DNA of 64,000 nucleotides from Ruminococcaceae bacterium UBA1375 (GTDB taxonomy: Bacteria; Bacillota; Clostridia; Oscillospirales; Ruminococcaceae). The notes beneath the pieces were generated by a model. That model searched no databases and had not been told where the DNA came from. It saw only the letters and a list, made by a program, of their open reading frames with translations. Below are positions 8,154-16,689 of this stretch, in pieces (within the stretch, counting starts at the first letter, position 1; each line of letters opens with the position of its first letter). Location of the stretch: NCBI GenBank assembly GCA_002305795.1, contig DBRF01000012.1:1-64000 (forward strand), read 5' to 3'. The translations under genes were made by a program, and so were the position numbers.

Positions 8154-8921
8154 TCAAAATTCAGGGGTGTCGGGCGGGGTTTTCTCGGTAAATTTCCTCT
8201 TTTTCCGCTTTTTTTCCGGCTGCGGCGGGTGAGCTTCCAGCCAGGCTTGGTACAGATCCGGACGCTTTTTTTGGGTCTGCTTCAGGCTTTCTTCCAGCTT
8301 CCAGGCTTCGATGTTGGCATGGTGGCCGGACAATAAAACCTCCGGCACCTCCCGCCCGTCCCACACCCTGGGATGGGTGTACTGGGGGTGTTCCAGCAGC
8401 CCGTCATAATGGCTTTCCCGGGCAAAGCACTCCTCCTGAGGCAGCACTCCCGGCAGCATCCGTGCCACGGCGTCGGTGACCGCCAAAGCCGGCAGCTCTC
8501 CCCCGGTGAGGACAAAATCCCCCAGGGAGATCTCCTCGTCCACAATCTTGTCCAGAATCCGCTGGTCCACCCCTTCGTAGTGGCCGCAGAGGAGGAACAG
8601 CCGGGGGCGCCCGCTCAGCTCCACCGCCTTTTTCTGGTTGAACTGGGCTCCCTGGGGGGAAAGGTAGATCACCCAGGGCTTTTCCTGGGCCATGGCCTCC
8701 ACTGCCTGATAGCACCGCCAGATGGGGTCCGGCTGCATCACCATCCCCTTGCCGATGCCGTAGGAATAGTCGTCCACCCGGTTGTGCTTGTCCAGGGTGT
8801 AGTCCCGGATGTTGTGGCAGTGGACCTCCAGGCAGCCCGCTTTCCGGGCTCGGCCCAGGATGGATTCGCTGAGATAAGCCTCGCACATCTCCGGGAACAG
8901 GGTGGCAATGTCAATCCGCAT
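8154..8921 (-). CDS. trmD: tRNA (guanine-37-N1)-methyltransferase TrmD
   Basis: SPOUT-class enzyme that methylates G37 next to the anticodon using S-adenosylmethionine, preventing frameshifts. The 255 residues begin MRIDIATLFPEM and contain the trefoil-knot signature HYEGVDQRI and the C-terminal SGHHANIEAWKLEESL. The glycine-rich loop reads YGIGKGMVM, whereas many homologues have YGGGPGMVM-like sequence, a small local variation. The tail after residue 230 is Lys-rich. The start ATG shares one base with the rimM stop (TGATG), so translation is coupled. It is the last gene of the ylxM-ffh-rpsP-khpA-rimM-trmD operon. Confidence 0.97.
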   Translation of the reverse strand: MRIDIATLFPEMCEAYLSESILGRARKAGCLEVHCHNIRDYTLDKHNRVDDYSYGIGKGMVMQPDPIWRCYQAVEAMAQEKPWVIYLSPQGAQFNQKKAVELSGRPRLFLLCGHYEGVDQRILDKIVDEEISLGDFVLTGGELPALAVTDAVARMLPGVLPQEECFARESHYDGLLEHPQYTHPRVWDGREVPEVLLSGHHANIEAWKLEESLKQTQKKRPDLYQAWLEAHPPQPEKKRKKRKFTEKTPPDTPEF

Positions 8922-9433
8922 CAGTCAAACAGTCCTTCCAAGGGGGTAATGAGAATTTTTTCCTGCTCCGGGTCCACCTGTTTCACCACCTGGGGAATGG
9001 CGGGAGCCAGCAGCAGCCGTCCGTCCGGGGCTTTGATGTGGTAGATGTCGGAAGCGCCGGTGTTGGTCACGTCCACCAGCACCCCGTACACCTTCTCCGG
9101 GTTCTCCGCGTCCGCCACGGTGCTGCCCAGCAAGTCCTGAATAAAATACTGTCCCGGCTCCAGCGCCAGATCCTTCCGGTCCAGGTACAGCATCTTCCCC
9201 CGCAGCCCTTGGGCGTCTTCCAGGGAATTCACCCCGTCCAGCTTCAGGATCACCACGTTTTTGTGCACCCGGCCCTGCTGCAATCCGATGGGATGTTTCC
9301 CCTGGGCATCCAGGTACAGCATGGACAAATGGCAGAGGATCTCCGGGTCGTCGCAGTAGCACTGGGCCCGGACTTCCCCCATAACCCCGTGGGTGGAGAC
9401 GACTTTGGCGGCTTCCAGATAGGGTTTGATCAT
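8921..9433 (-). CDS. rimM: Ribosome maturation factor RimM
   Basis: A 170-residue 30S assembly factor that binds S19 and the 16S 3' domain. It has the N-terminal RimM barrel (AKVVSTHGVMGEVRA) and a C-terminal PRC-barrel (YFIQDLLGSTV...). Start ATG 9433 has AGGAGG nine bases upstream; the open frame continues about 17 codons further upstream but without a ribosome site. The gene overlaps trmD by a single base and follows khpA, the standard Bacillota order. Confidence 0.95.
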   Translation of the reverse strand: MIKPYLEAAKVVSTHGVMGEVRAQCYCDDPEILCHLSMLYLDAQGKHPIGLQQGRVHKNVVILKLDGVNSLEDAQGLRGKMLYLDRKDLALEPGQYFIQDLLGSTVADAENPEKVYGVLVDVTNTGASDIYHIKAPDGRLLLAPAIPQVVKQVDPEQEKILITPLEGLFD

Positions 9434-9490
9434 AACAACTCTCCTCCTGATAAGGAAAAAGGACTGCAGCAGGGCAGTCCTCACATTCCA

Positions 9491-9724
9491 TCAATCAATT
9501 TCCACGGCGATCCGCTGGTCGGTCCGGCTGGCGCCGGCACGCATCACCACACGGATGGCTTTCGCAATCCGGCCTTGCTTGCCGATGATCCGGCCCATGT
9601 CTTCCGGCGCTACATGGAGATGGTAGACCACCACGCCCTCTTCATCGGGCTGGTCCACCTCCACCTGCACTGCGTCTTTGTTTTCCACCAGACCCCGTGC
9701 AATGGTTTCCAATAATTCTTTCAC
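9491..9724 (-). CDS. khpA: KH-domain RNA-binding protein KhpA
   Basis: A 77-residue single KH-domain protein with the RNA-binding loop GRIIGKQGR. I place the start at GTG 9724, seven bases after GAGGAG, because it gives the family's usual N-terminus (MKELLETIARGLV). KhpA forms a dimer with KhpB/EloR and affects mRNA stability and cell elongation in streptococci. Here it lies between rpsP and rimM, its conserved position in Bacillota. Confidence 0.93.
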   Translation of the reverse strand: MKELLETIARGLVENKDAVQVEVDQPDEEGVVVYHLHVAPEDMGRIIGKQGRIAKAIRVVMRAGASRTDQRIAVEID

Positions 9725-9764
9725 AAACAATCTCCTCTCTGCGATGTTCGGGAGCATTGCTTTC

Positions 9765-10007
9765 TTACAGCACGTTGTGTTCCTTAAACAGCTTCTTTAC
9801 CGTCTCGGTGGGCTGAGCGCCGTTGGCGATCCATTTCTTGGTCTTTTCTGCGTCCACGCTGATCACTTTGGGGTTCTTGGTGGGGTCGTAGTAGCCCAGT
9901 TCTTCAATGAATCGGCCGTCCCGAGGATACCGGGAATCCGCCACTACAAACCGATAAAAGGGAGCTTTCTTGGCGCCCATCCGGCGCATTCTGATTTTTA
10001 CTGCCAT
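9765..10007 (-). CDS. rpsP: 30S ribosomal protein S16
   Basis: An 80-residue S16 starting MAVKIRMRRMGAKKAPFYR, with the conserved VVADSR and GYYDP motifs. It binds 16S rRNA early in assembly. Length is normal. It sits between ffh and khpA in the translation operon, with a good AGGAGG-type site before ATG 10007. Confidence 0.97.
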   Translation of the reverse strand: MAVKIRMRRMGAKKAPFYRFVVADSRYPRDGRFIEELGYYDPTKNPKVISVDAEKTKKWIANGAQPTETVKKLFKEHNVL

Positions 10008-10103
10008 GTTTCATTTCCTCCTGTTCGCTTGCTGCGAAGAATAAAATATATCAATCAAGAATGGGGCCGGCAGCAAGTCCTGCCGAATTCCTTCTCAATT
10101 TAC

Positions 10104-11459
10104 TTAAAATCCCATGCCGCCCATATTGCCCATGTTCCGAAGGAGGGCCCGGCGGCTCATTTTGCCCTTCTTCCCTTTGCCGGAGAACTGCTTCATGATC
10201 TTCTGCATCTGCTCAAACTGCCTTAACAGCTTGTTCACGTCCTCCACCTTCTGGCCGCTGCCGGCGGCAATCCGGCGCTTTCGGGAAGGATTGATGAGCT
10301 TGGGGTTTTCCCGTTCTGCCGGGGTCATAGACCGGATCAAGGCTTCCACATGGACCAGCTGTTTGTCGTCAATGTCCTCTTCCTTGATCTTGTCCCCGCC
10401 GGGAAGCATCCCGATGATCTGCCGCAGGGAGCCCATCTGCTTAATCTGCTGCATCTGTGCTAAAAGGTCCTCCATATTGAAGGTGTTTTCCTTCAGGCGG
10501 CGCATCATTTTGTCCGCTTCCTTCTGGTCTACCGCAGTCTGGGCCTTTTCAATCAGAGTCAGCACATCCCCCATGCCCAGAATCCGGCTTGCCATCCGAT
10601 CCGGGTGGAAGGGCTCCAAATCGTCCAGCTTTTCCCCGGTGCCTGCAAACTTAATGGGCCGCCCGGTCACCGCCAGCACGCTGAGGGCCGCACCGCCCCG
10701 GGTGTCGCCGTCCAGCTTGGTCAGCACCACTCCGGTGATGTCCAGCTGCTCGTGAAAGCTCTTGGCCACATTCACTGCATCCTGGCCGGTCATGGCGTCC
10801 ACCACCAGCAGGGTTTCGTGAATCTCCAGGTTTTCCTTCAAGCCCTTCAGCTCCGCCATGAGCTGCTCGTCGATGTGCAGCCGTCCGGCGGTATCCAGAA
10901 TCACCAAATCGTTGCCGTGATCCTTGGCGTGGGCAATGGCCTTTTGGGCAATCTCCAAAGGCGGGCGCTGTCCCAGTTCAAATACCGGAACCTCCGCCTG
11001 GGCGCCCACCACCTTCAGCTGTTCAATGGCGGCGGGACGGTAGATGTCGCAAGCCACCAGCAGCGGCCGGTGCCCCTGGCCCTTGAAATACTTGGCCAGC
11101 TTGGCGGAATGGGTGGTTTTACCGCTGCCCTGCAAGCCCACCATCATCACCACACAAGGAGGATGGGCGGGGAACTGGATCCGGGCGTTTTCACTGCCCA
11201 TGAGACGGATCAGCTCTTCGTGGACAATCTTGATGACCTGCTGGGCGGGAGTCAGGCTTTCCAGCACTTCCGCACCTACTGCCCGTTCGCTCACCGACTT
11301 CACAAAGTCCTTGACCACTTTGTAGTTCACGTCCGCTTCCAGCAGGGCCAGACGGACCTCCCGCATGGCCACTTTGATGTCCTCTTCGCTGAGCTTGCCC
11401 TTGCCCTTCAGCCGCTTGAAGACGGCGTTGAGCTTTTCGGATAATCCTTCAAAGGCCAT
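10104..11459 (-). CDS. ffh: Signal recognition particle protein Ffh (SRP54)
   Basis: The SRP GTPase of 451 residues that binds signal sequences of nascent membrane and secreted proteins and docks on FtsY. N domain (about 1-85), G domain with P-loop GLQGSGKTT (about residue 107-115), DTAGR and TKLDGD, then the methionine-rich M domain (about 300-451) with MLPGG and the RNA-binding SRKRRIAAGSG. The C-terminus is Gly/Met rich (NMGGMGF). It follows ylxM by 12 bp in the operon driven from 11889-11917. Confidence 0.97.
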   Translation of the reverse strand: MAFEGLSEKLNAVFKRLKGKGKLSEEDIKVAMREVRLALLEADVNYKVVKDFVKSVSERAVGAEVLESLTPAQQVIKIVHEELIRLMGSENARIQFPAHPPCVVMMVGLQGSGKTTHSAKLAKYFKGQGHRPLLVACDIYRPAAIEQLKVVGAQAEVPVFELGQRPPLEIAQKAIAHAKDHGNDLVILDTAGRLHIDEQLMAELKGLKENLEIHETLLVVDAMTGQDAVNVAKSFHEQLDITGVVLTKLDGDTRGGAALSVLAVTGRPIKFAGTGEKLDDLEPFHPDRMASRILGMGDVLTLIEKAQTAVDQKEADKMMRRLKENTFNMEDLLAQMQQIKQMGSLRQIIGMLPGGDKIKEEDIDDKQLVHVEALIRSMTPAERENPKLINPSRKRRIAAGSGQKVEDVNKLLRQFEQMQKIMKQFSGKGKKGKMSRRALLRNMGNMGGMGF

Positions 11460-11471
11460 GACGGAACCCCC

Positions 11472-11837
11472 TTACTCCTGAATGTGCTGCCCGGAAAGCT
11501 CTATGATCTGCCGGGCATTCTGCAAAAGCTGTGCGGAATACTTGTATTCGTCGCTGATGTGATAGATATTTTCCGCCAGCCGACGGATCTGCAGCATATC
11601 TTCCTGCAGCTGCTGCCGGCTTTTCAGCAGACCTAATTTGTCCTCCAGCTCATAGAGGTACTCTTCTCCCCGCTTGATGCTGTCCCGCACCCCTTGCCGG
11701 GTAATCTGCTGATGGGCGGCGATTTCTCCCAAAGACAGGTCTTGGTTGTAATAGAGGTCGATCACATCCCGCTGCTTATCGGTGAGCAGTTCGCCGTAAA
11801 TATCCAACAGGATTGCTACTTCCACATTTTTTTCCAA
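11472..11837 (-). CDS. ylxM: YlxM-family helix-turn-helix protein (SRP-associated)
   Basis: A 121-residue sigma-70-region-4-like DNA-binding fold protein that is almost always encoded beside ffh. It shows LLTDKQRDVIDLYYNQDLS and the HTH LGEIAAHQQITRQGVRDSIKR. The start codon is TTG at 11837 behind AAGGTGAG; no ATG fits better and the TTG gives the family's usual N-terminus. First gene of the operon, 52 bp after the promoter's -10. In streptococci YlxM modulates SRP GTPase activity. Confidence 0.92.
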   Translation of the reverse strand: MEKNVEVAILLDIYGELLTDKQRDVIDLYYNQDLSLGEIAAHQQITRQGVRDSIKRGEEYLYELEDKLGLLKSRQQLQEDMLQIRRLAENIYHISDEYKYSAQLLQNARQIIELSGQHIQE

Positions 11838-11860
11838 ACGCTCACCTTCTCTGCCATTGC

Positions 11861-11881
11861 TGTAAAGCCAGCCGCTTTACA
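11861..11881 (-). other. 5' leader hairpin of the ylxM operon
   Basis: TGTAAAG (11861-11867) pairs with CTTTACA (11875-11881) just after the predicted transcription start and before the ylxM ribosome site. It may stabilise the mRNA; no terminator follows. Confidence 0.45.
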
Positions 11882-11888
11882 AGTAGCC

Positions 11889-11917
11889 ATTATACCCAAT
11901 CTATGGCAGGTTGTCAA
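11889..11917 (-). promoter_or_regulatory. Promoter of the ylxM-ffh-rpsP-khpA-rimM-trmD operon
   Basis: Minus-strand consensus -35 TTGACA (11912-11917) and consensus -10 TATAAT (11889-11894), spacing 17 bp. One of the strongest promoters in the window. Confidence 0.88.
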
Positions 11918-11991
11918 GGGGTATGCCTTGCTTTTTCAGATTTTTTCCTGCTTGTATTTCCCAAAAAGGAGGCTGAAACGGCAGTTTTTCC

Positions 11992-12020
11992 CAAAAAAAG
12001 AACCCCTGCCGAAGCAGGGG
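11992..12020 (-). terminator. Intrinsic terminator after the sugar-ABC ATPase gene
   Basis: Perfect stem CCCCTGC/GCAGGGG (12003-12009 with 12014-12020) around a CGAA/TTCG tetraloop, followed on the minus strand by TTCTTTTTTT. Confidence 0.92.
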
Positions 12021-12044
12021 CCCCAAACTTTTTAGAAAAATCCA

Positions 12045-13160
12045 TCAGTTGGTGATGGTGGTTTCGGTTTCCTTGTCGAAGATGTGGATGTTGTTCATAT
12101 CGAAAGCAACCTTCACATTGTCGCCGGGTCTGGCGGTAGAACGGGCAGAAACACGAGCGGTCAGGTTGACGCCGTCCACATTCAGGTACAGATAGGTTTC
12201 TGCGCCCATCATTTCGGTAACTTCCACGTTGGCGTCCACAATACCGGTGGAGACGCTGGACAGGAACATTTCTTCGTCGTGGATGTGTTCCGGACGGATG
12301 CCCAGGATCACTTCTTTACCCACAGCGGACTTCACGCCGTCGTTGATCTTGCTTTCCGGCAGCACCAGGCTGTACTTGCCGTCGCAGATGTCCAGGCAAT
12401 ATTTGCCGCTCTTCTGGGTTACGGTGGCGTCCAGGAAGTTCATCTGGGGAGAGCCGATGAAGCCTGCTACGAACACATTGCAGGGATAGCTGTACAGGTT
12501 CCGGGGGGTATCCACCTGCTGAATGAAGCCGTCCTTCATAACCACAATCCGGGTGCCCATGGTCATAGCTTCGGTCTGGTCGTGGGTAACGTAAATGAAG
12601 GTGGTGCCCAATTTCTGGTGCAGCTTGGAAATCTCGGTTCTCATCTGGGCACGGAGTTTAGCGTCCAGGTTGGACAGAGGTTCGTCCAGCAGGAACACTT
12701 TGGGTTCACGAACGATAGCACGGCCCAGCGCAACACGCTGGCTCTGGCCGCCGGACAACGCCTTGGGTTTCCGGTCCAGCAGGTGGGAGATGTCCAGAAT
12801 CCGGGCAGCTTCTTCCACTCTCTGCTTGATTTCCGCTTTGGGAACCTTCCGCAGCTTCAAGCCAAACGCCATGTTGTCGTACACGGTCATATGGGGGTAC
12901 AGAGCATAGTTCTGGAACACCATTGCAATGTCTCTGTCTTTGGGGGATACGTCGTTCATCAATTTTCCGTCAATGTACAGCTCGCCTTCCGAAATCTCTT
13001 CCAGACCGGCAATCATCCGCAGAGTAGTGGACTTACCGCAGCCGGAAGGACCGACCAGAATGATAAATTCCTTGTCTTCGATTTCCAGGTTGAAGTCGCT
13101 GACCGCTACCACGTTGCCTGCATACTTTTTGTAAATGCCTCTCAGAGATAATCCTGCCAT
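12045..13160 (-). CDS. ATP-binding protein for CUT1-type sugar ABC transporters (MsmK/UgpC family)
   Basis: A 371-residue ABC ATPase with Walker A GPSGCGKST, signature LSGGQSQRVALGRAI, Walker B VFLLDEPLSNLDAKLR, and a C-terminal TOBE/regulatory region from about residue 240. This architecture is the MalK/MsmK/UgpC family. No permease or solute-binding genes are nearby, so it is probably a shared ATPase serving several sugar importers, as MsmK does in streptococci. GGAGG lies eight bases before ATG 13160. A -10 TATAAT is visible at 13239-13244 but with a poor -35. It has its own terminator and looks monocistronic. Confidence 0.95.
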   Translation of the reverse strand: MAGLSLRGIYKKYAGNVVAVSDFNLEIEDKEFIILVGPSGCGKSTTLRMIAGLEEISEGELYIDGKLMNDVSPKDRDIAMVFQNYALYPHMTVYDNMAFGLKLRKVPKAEIKQRVEEAARILDISHLLDRKPKALSGGQSQRVALGRAIVREPKVFLLDEPLSNLDAKLRAQMRTEISKLHQKLGTTFIYVTHDQTEAMTMGTRIVVMKDGFIQQVDTPRNLYSYPCNVFVAGFIGSPQMNFLDATVTQKSGKYCLDICDGKYSLVLPESKINDGVKSAVGKEVILGIRPEHIHDEEMFLSSVSTGIVDANVEVTEMMGAETYLYLNVDGVNLTARVSARSTARPGDNVKVAFDMNNIHIFDKETETTITN

Positions 13161-13331
13161 ACCTTTGGCCTCCTAAACTTTATTTTTCATGCTGCTTTTC
13201 TCGTCATTCACATACAAGAAACATGAGAACGCTGTATCATTATAATACCAAATTCCGGCGGAAATAAACAGTATCTTTTTAACTAAACTTTCAAAAACAA
13301 AATTGTAGAATCCAACCAATTCTTTTTCCCG

Positions 13332-14072
13332 TCAAGGCGTTTCTTGGGGCCGTGGTGTAGAAGTTGTCAAAATTTTAAGCAATTCTTTGTGCAATATTTC
13401 CCTACACTCTCCCGGCTTCAATTCGGGGTCCAAAAACAGCCCTCCCAGCCGGATTCGTTTCAATTCCAGCACCCGGCTGCCGCAGGCCGCCGCCATCCGC
13501 CGTATTTGATGGTACTTTCCTTCCCGGAGCACAATCTCCACCATGGCGTTTTCCCTCTGCTCCAACAGCTTGATTCGGGCAGGAAGGCATTGATAGCCGT
13601 CTTTGAGCACACAGCCTTTTTCAAATTGTTCTGCCATGGCTGTGGTGAATGATCCGGCCAACAAGGCCTGGTAGGCCTTCTCTACATGGTGTTTGGGGGA
13701 AAGCATCCGGTGGGCAAATTCCCCGTCGTCGGTAATCAACACAAAGCCGGTGGTTTCCTTGTCCAGCCGCCCGGCAGGGAACAGTCCCGGCCTCCGGTAC
13801 TCCTGGGGCACCAAATCCAGCACCGTCTTTTCCCGGCTGTCCCGGGTGGCGCTGACCACCCCTTTGGGCTTGTTCAGCATCAAGTATATGTGCTGCTGCC
13901 AGCACAACGGCTTCCCATCCAGACAGACCACATCCTGGGCCGGATCCACTTTTTCCCCTCCCTTGGCAAGCTGCCCGTTGAGGGTAACCCGCTTCTGCCG
14001 CAGGGCCGCCTTAATCTGGCTGCGGCTGAGCTTTGCCGCCTGCCCGCAATATTTTTCCAGCCGCAGTTCCAT
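13332..14072 (-). CDS. RsuA-family 16S rRNA pseudouridine synthase
   Basis: A 246-residue pseudouridine synthase with an N-terminal S4 RNA-binding domain (about 1-60) and a catalytic domain. The catalytic aspartate is in AGRLDKETTGFVLITDDG (GRLD motif). MLNKPKGVVSATRDSREKTV is characteristic of RsuA, which modifies U516 of 16S rRNA; a RluB/RluE specificity cannot be ruled out. GGAG precedes ATG 14072. No obvious operon partners. Confidence 0.9.
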   Translation of the reverse strand: MELRLEKYCGQAAKLSRSQIKAALRQKRVTLNGQLAKGGEKVDPAQDVVCLDGKPLCWQQHIYLMLNKPKGVVSATRDSREKTVLDLVPQEYRRPGLFPAGRLDKETTGFVLITDDGEFAHRMLSPKHHVEKAYQALLAGSFTTAMAEQFEKGCVLKDGYQCLPARIKLLEQRENAMVEIVLREGKYHQIRRMAAACGSRVLELKRIRLGGLFLDPELKPGECREILHKELLKILTTSTPRPQETP

Positions 14073-14185
14073 GACAATCTCCTTTTTGTATTTTTCACTT
14101 ATATTATCCTATTTGTATAATCCAATGCTACCAACCGCCAACCCAGCCTGTTTTCCAGGAAAACCTCTGCCAAAGTCCTCCTGTT

Positions 14186-14211
14186 CCGCTGCGTCAAACC
14201 TTGCGCAGCGG
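14186..14211. other. Stem-loop between RsuA and DUF4830 genes
   Basis: CCGCTGCG (14186-14193) pairs with CGCAGCGG (14204-14211). There is no T-run on the minus strand; on the plus strand only CTTTCTTT follows. Function unclear, possibly a weak terminator. Confidence 0.35.
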
Positions 14212-14260
14212 CAGGCTTTCTTTCCAATCAGTATTATTTTTTTACATTCTCCGAATTGTA

Positions 14261-14737
14261 TTATCCCTCCGGCATAATCAGCCCGGTAAGGAACCCATCC
14301 AGCCGCACCGAACAAAGGTCGCCGCCGATCAGCTCTCCGTCCAGGCAGAGCAGATGCACCAGCACCCCCTCCTCCTGGTTGGGATAGTTCAGCACCGTAA
14401 AGCAGCTGCGCTGGACGGTACTGCCCTGGTAGGGGGTAAGATCGAACCCCGCTTCCAGCTGGAGCTGATTGTACTGGGTGTAGATTTCATCGAAGGGTTG
14501 GGGAATGGTAATAGTGTCCTGAACCAAGCTGTCTGGGTCCACTTCAATACCTTCCCCTGCCAGCCACTCCACCATTTCGCTGACGGTACTCAGCCGTATC
14601 GGTTCCGGGGCGGCCACTTCTTCCGCCGGGGCCTGGCAGCCCCCCAGCCACACTACCAGCAATCCGATGACGGCCGCCGCCACCAACAGAATCACCGCCA
14701 CCCGTTTCCAGGTGGCCTTCACTGCACAGACAAACAT
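14261..14737 (-). CDS. DUF4830-type membrane-anchored protein
   Basis: About 158 residues with one N-terminal hydrophobic segment (about 9-33, ending LGGC, possibly a lipobox-like anchor) and an extracytoplasmic domain. The region with EWLAGEGIEVDPDSL, ITIPQPFDEIYTQYN and GFDLTPYQGSTV resembles the DUF4830 family of Clostridia, whose function is unknown. ATG 14737 is preferred (GAGGAG eight bases upstream); a GTG three codons earlier overlaps that site. Located 53 bp downstream of the next gene on the same strand. Confidence 0.75.
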   Translation of the reverse strand: MFVCAVKATWKRVAVILLVAAAVIGLLVVWLGGCQAPAEEVAAPEPIRLSTVSEMVEWLAGEGIEVDPDSLVQDTITIPQPFDEIYTQYNQLQLEAGFDLTPYQGSTVQRSCFTVLNYPNQEEGVLVHLLCLDGELIGGDLCSVRLDGFLTGLIMPEG

Positions 14738-14790
14738 CCGGCTCACTCCTCGTTTTTTTCCATAGGTATGAGCCGGAAGTTCCAGGTATG

Positions 14791-16227
14791 TCAGCTATTT
14801 TCAGAACTCTTTTGATGCTGGCTGCGCCAGCGGTCCATGTTAATCACCGGTTTCAGGTTAAAGTTCCGGTACGCACCCTGACGGTAGGTGTAGTGGTTTT
14901 TGTCCCCATCGGTGGTGAGCAATCCCTTGGGAGTCATGCGGTAAAGGTTCCGCTGAATCACCAAACCGCCCCGATTGAGATACTCCGTCTCCAAAAAATC
15001 GTAGATGGTGCCGGGGGAGAGGATACCGTTGATGTTCAGCACATCCAGTCCCATTTTACCCAGAAGGTCCAGGGCCAGCATGGCGCAGTTGGTGGTAAAA
15101 AGGAAATAGGTTTTGTACTTGCTCTTGGAGAATTTATACATCTTGGTTTGGGTACAGACACTCAGCCGGCTGGGATAGTCAGTGAAATCCTCCAGCTTGG
15201 CTTTGGGATCCAGTTCCAACGCCTGTTGATAAGGGGGGTACCAGCGATAGGCATCGGACATAATCTGTTTCAACCGTTCCCGCACCATATCTTTCTGCTT
15301 TTCGGTGAGGCGCAGCCCGAAACCGAAGATGGTGGTGTGGGCATAGCCGGAAGTAAAGGGAAGGTATTCTTCCTTTTTGGAAACAATCATCACTCCCGGC
15401 GCAATGCCCAGGTGCTGGGCCGCTTCATCGTAGCTGCCGTAAGCATACATCTTCCCTTCAAAGCAGATATCGCAGTGGCCGATGGCGTTGCCGCCTCCGT
15501 CCGCCACATGGATGAACACCTCCAAGCCGGGTTTTCCCCCATCCCGCGGGGGAATCTCCTCCTTCAGCTCATCAAAAGTTTGGGCGCGAGCCAGGTAACG
15601 GTTCACCCGGCACTGCACCGTAAAAGGCATCAGGGCTTCCAGTATGGCAGGCAAGGGGAAACGGATATGCCGCCGCACCTTCTGTTTGGCCTTGTTGGGA
15701 AGCAATTCGTCAATGGCCTGGGCCAGCTGGAAGCCACCTAAAATCAGCAGGTATACCGCCACGATGGTAAATACCACCGAAATGTGCTCCCAGGGGGCAA
15801 TAAGCAGAATCACTCCCACAGACAAAAACAGCAGGCTCTGGGCGGTGGAAAGCAGAAAACCTTTCTTTTCCTCCTGCCACAGCAGCACGGCGTCGATGGC
15901 TTTGATCACCCCGGTAAGCAGCAGGTACAGCCCAAACAGGATCACCACGATAGTCAAAGGAACCACGGTGTTGAAGATAATCAACACCCCAAAGGGGATA
16001 CATAAAAACATCCACAGCAATTCAAACCATTTCCGCCCCTCGTGCAAAAACCAGCCCACAATGCCCGCCACGCCGATAACCACCAGCGCCGCCCCCAGCA
16101 AATAGGAGGCGGACAGCACCACAATATCCTGAATCACCAGCAGCAGCACGCCCCCTGCAATCAATCCCAGACTTACCAGCAGCAGACCTAAATTGTTTGC
16201 CGTGCGCAACACCGTCGTTCGTTTCAA
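14791..16227 (-). CDS. DUF308-like membrane module fused to a putative permuted papain-like domain
   Basis: A protein of about 478 residues. The first 180 residues form about six transmembrane segments in pairs, resembling the HdeD/DUF308 family. The soluble remainder (about 215-478) contains HVADGGGNAIGHCD, GYAHTTIFGFG, and YFLFTTNCAMLALDLLG followed by GILSPGTIYDFLE. The Asn-Cys pair (Cys381) with upstream His residues (240, 251) is reminiscent of permuted NlpC/P60-like or DUF4105-type cysteine hydrolases; that reading is inference. Start TTG 16227 lies eight bases after GGGAGG; another TTG seven codons upstream is possible. No recognisable partner genes. Confidence 0.7.
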   Translation of the reverse strand: MKRTTVLRTANNLGLLLVSLGLIAGGVLLLVIQDIVVLSASYLLGAALVVIGVAGIVGWFLHEGRKWFELLWMFLCIPFGVLIIFNTVVPLTIVVILFGLYLLLTGVIKAIDAVLLWQEEKKGFLLSTAQSLLFLSVGVILLIAPWEHISVVFTIVAVYLLILGGFQLAQAIDELLPNKAKQKVRRHIRFPLPAILEALMPFTVQCRVNRYLARAQTFDELKEEIPPRDGGKPGLEVFIHVADGGGNAIGHCDICFEGKMYAYGSYDEAAQHLGIAPGVMIVSKKEEYLPFTSGYAHTTIFGFGLRLTEKQKDMVRERLKQIMSDAYRWYPPYQQALELDPKAKLEDFTDYPSRLSVCTQTKMYKFSKSKYKTYFLFTTNCAMLALDLLGKMGLDVLNINGILSPGTIYDFLETEYLNRGGLVIQRNLYRMTPKGLLTTDGDKNHYTYRQGAYRNFNLKPVINMDRWRSQHQKSSENS

Positions 16228-16357
16228 TCCGCTGTCCTCCCTTTCCAATCATCCGGTTTTCTGAGTGATAACTATGTGTCCTCCTGGAAAATTATACAGG
16301 ATTCTGCCCAAACTGTAAAGGATGCGCCGGGAAAATTCATCTTTTCGCAAAAAAGTG

Positions 16358-16386
16358 TTGACAAACCCTTTGGGCGGTGGTATACT
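16358..16386 (+). promoter_or_regulatory. Promoter of tRNA-Arg
   Basis: -35 TTGACA (16358-16363) and -10 TATACT (16381-16386), 17 bp apart, 35 bp before the tRNA. Confidence 0.88.
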
Positions 16387-16420
16387 AAACAATGTTCTGA
16401 AAAGAACTTCCATAAGGTGT

Positions 16421-16497
16421 GCGCCAGTAGCTCAGTTGGATAGAGTGTTTGGCTACGAACCAAAAGGTCGGGGGTTCGAATCCCTTCTGGCGTACCA
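16421..16497 (+). tRNA. tRNA-Arg (anticodon ACG)
   Basis: A complete 77-base cloverleaf. Acceptor stem GCGCCAG pairs with CTGGCGT (one terminal G-U), the anticodon loop CTACGAA gives ACG at 16455-16457, the T-arm carries GGTTCGAATCC, and CCA is encoded. The first anticodon A would be deaminated to inosine to read CGU, CGC and CGA. Confidence 0.97.
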
Positions 16498-16500
16498 TTG

Positions 16501-16533
16501 TCGGGGCAGTTGTAAGCTGCTCCGATTTTTGTT
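16501..16533 (+). terminator. Intrinsic terminator of tRNA-Arg
   Basis: TCGGGGCAG (16501-16509) pairs with CTGCTCCGA (16517-16525) and is followed by TTTTTGTTT, immediately after the tRNA 3' end. Confidence 0.85.
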
Positions 16534-16606
16534 TGTCTTATTTTAAATTCTCTGTACCATCGCCCCTCTGCCAAAAGCTGAACTTTTCCATACCCCCACA
16601 CAAAGC

Positions 16607-16650
16607 AGATCCCCCTGCCTTACACCGACAGGGGGATCTTTTCTTTTTCA
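16607..16650 (+). terminator. Second terminator-like hairpin, plus-strand orientation
   Basis: An 11-bp perfect stem AGATCCCCCTG/CAGGGGGATCT (16607-16617 with 16629-16639) followed by TTTCTTTTTC on the plus strand. It lies 40 bp beyond the end of the converging GT39-like gene, so it may insulate that gene from tRNA read-through or act for both strands. Confidence 0.7.
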
Positions 16651-16689
16651 TAAAGGGGACTTTCCTGCTCTGGGAACGCATCCAGAACA

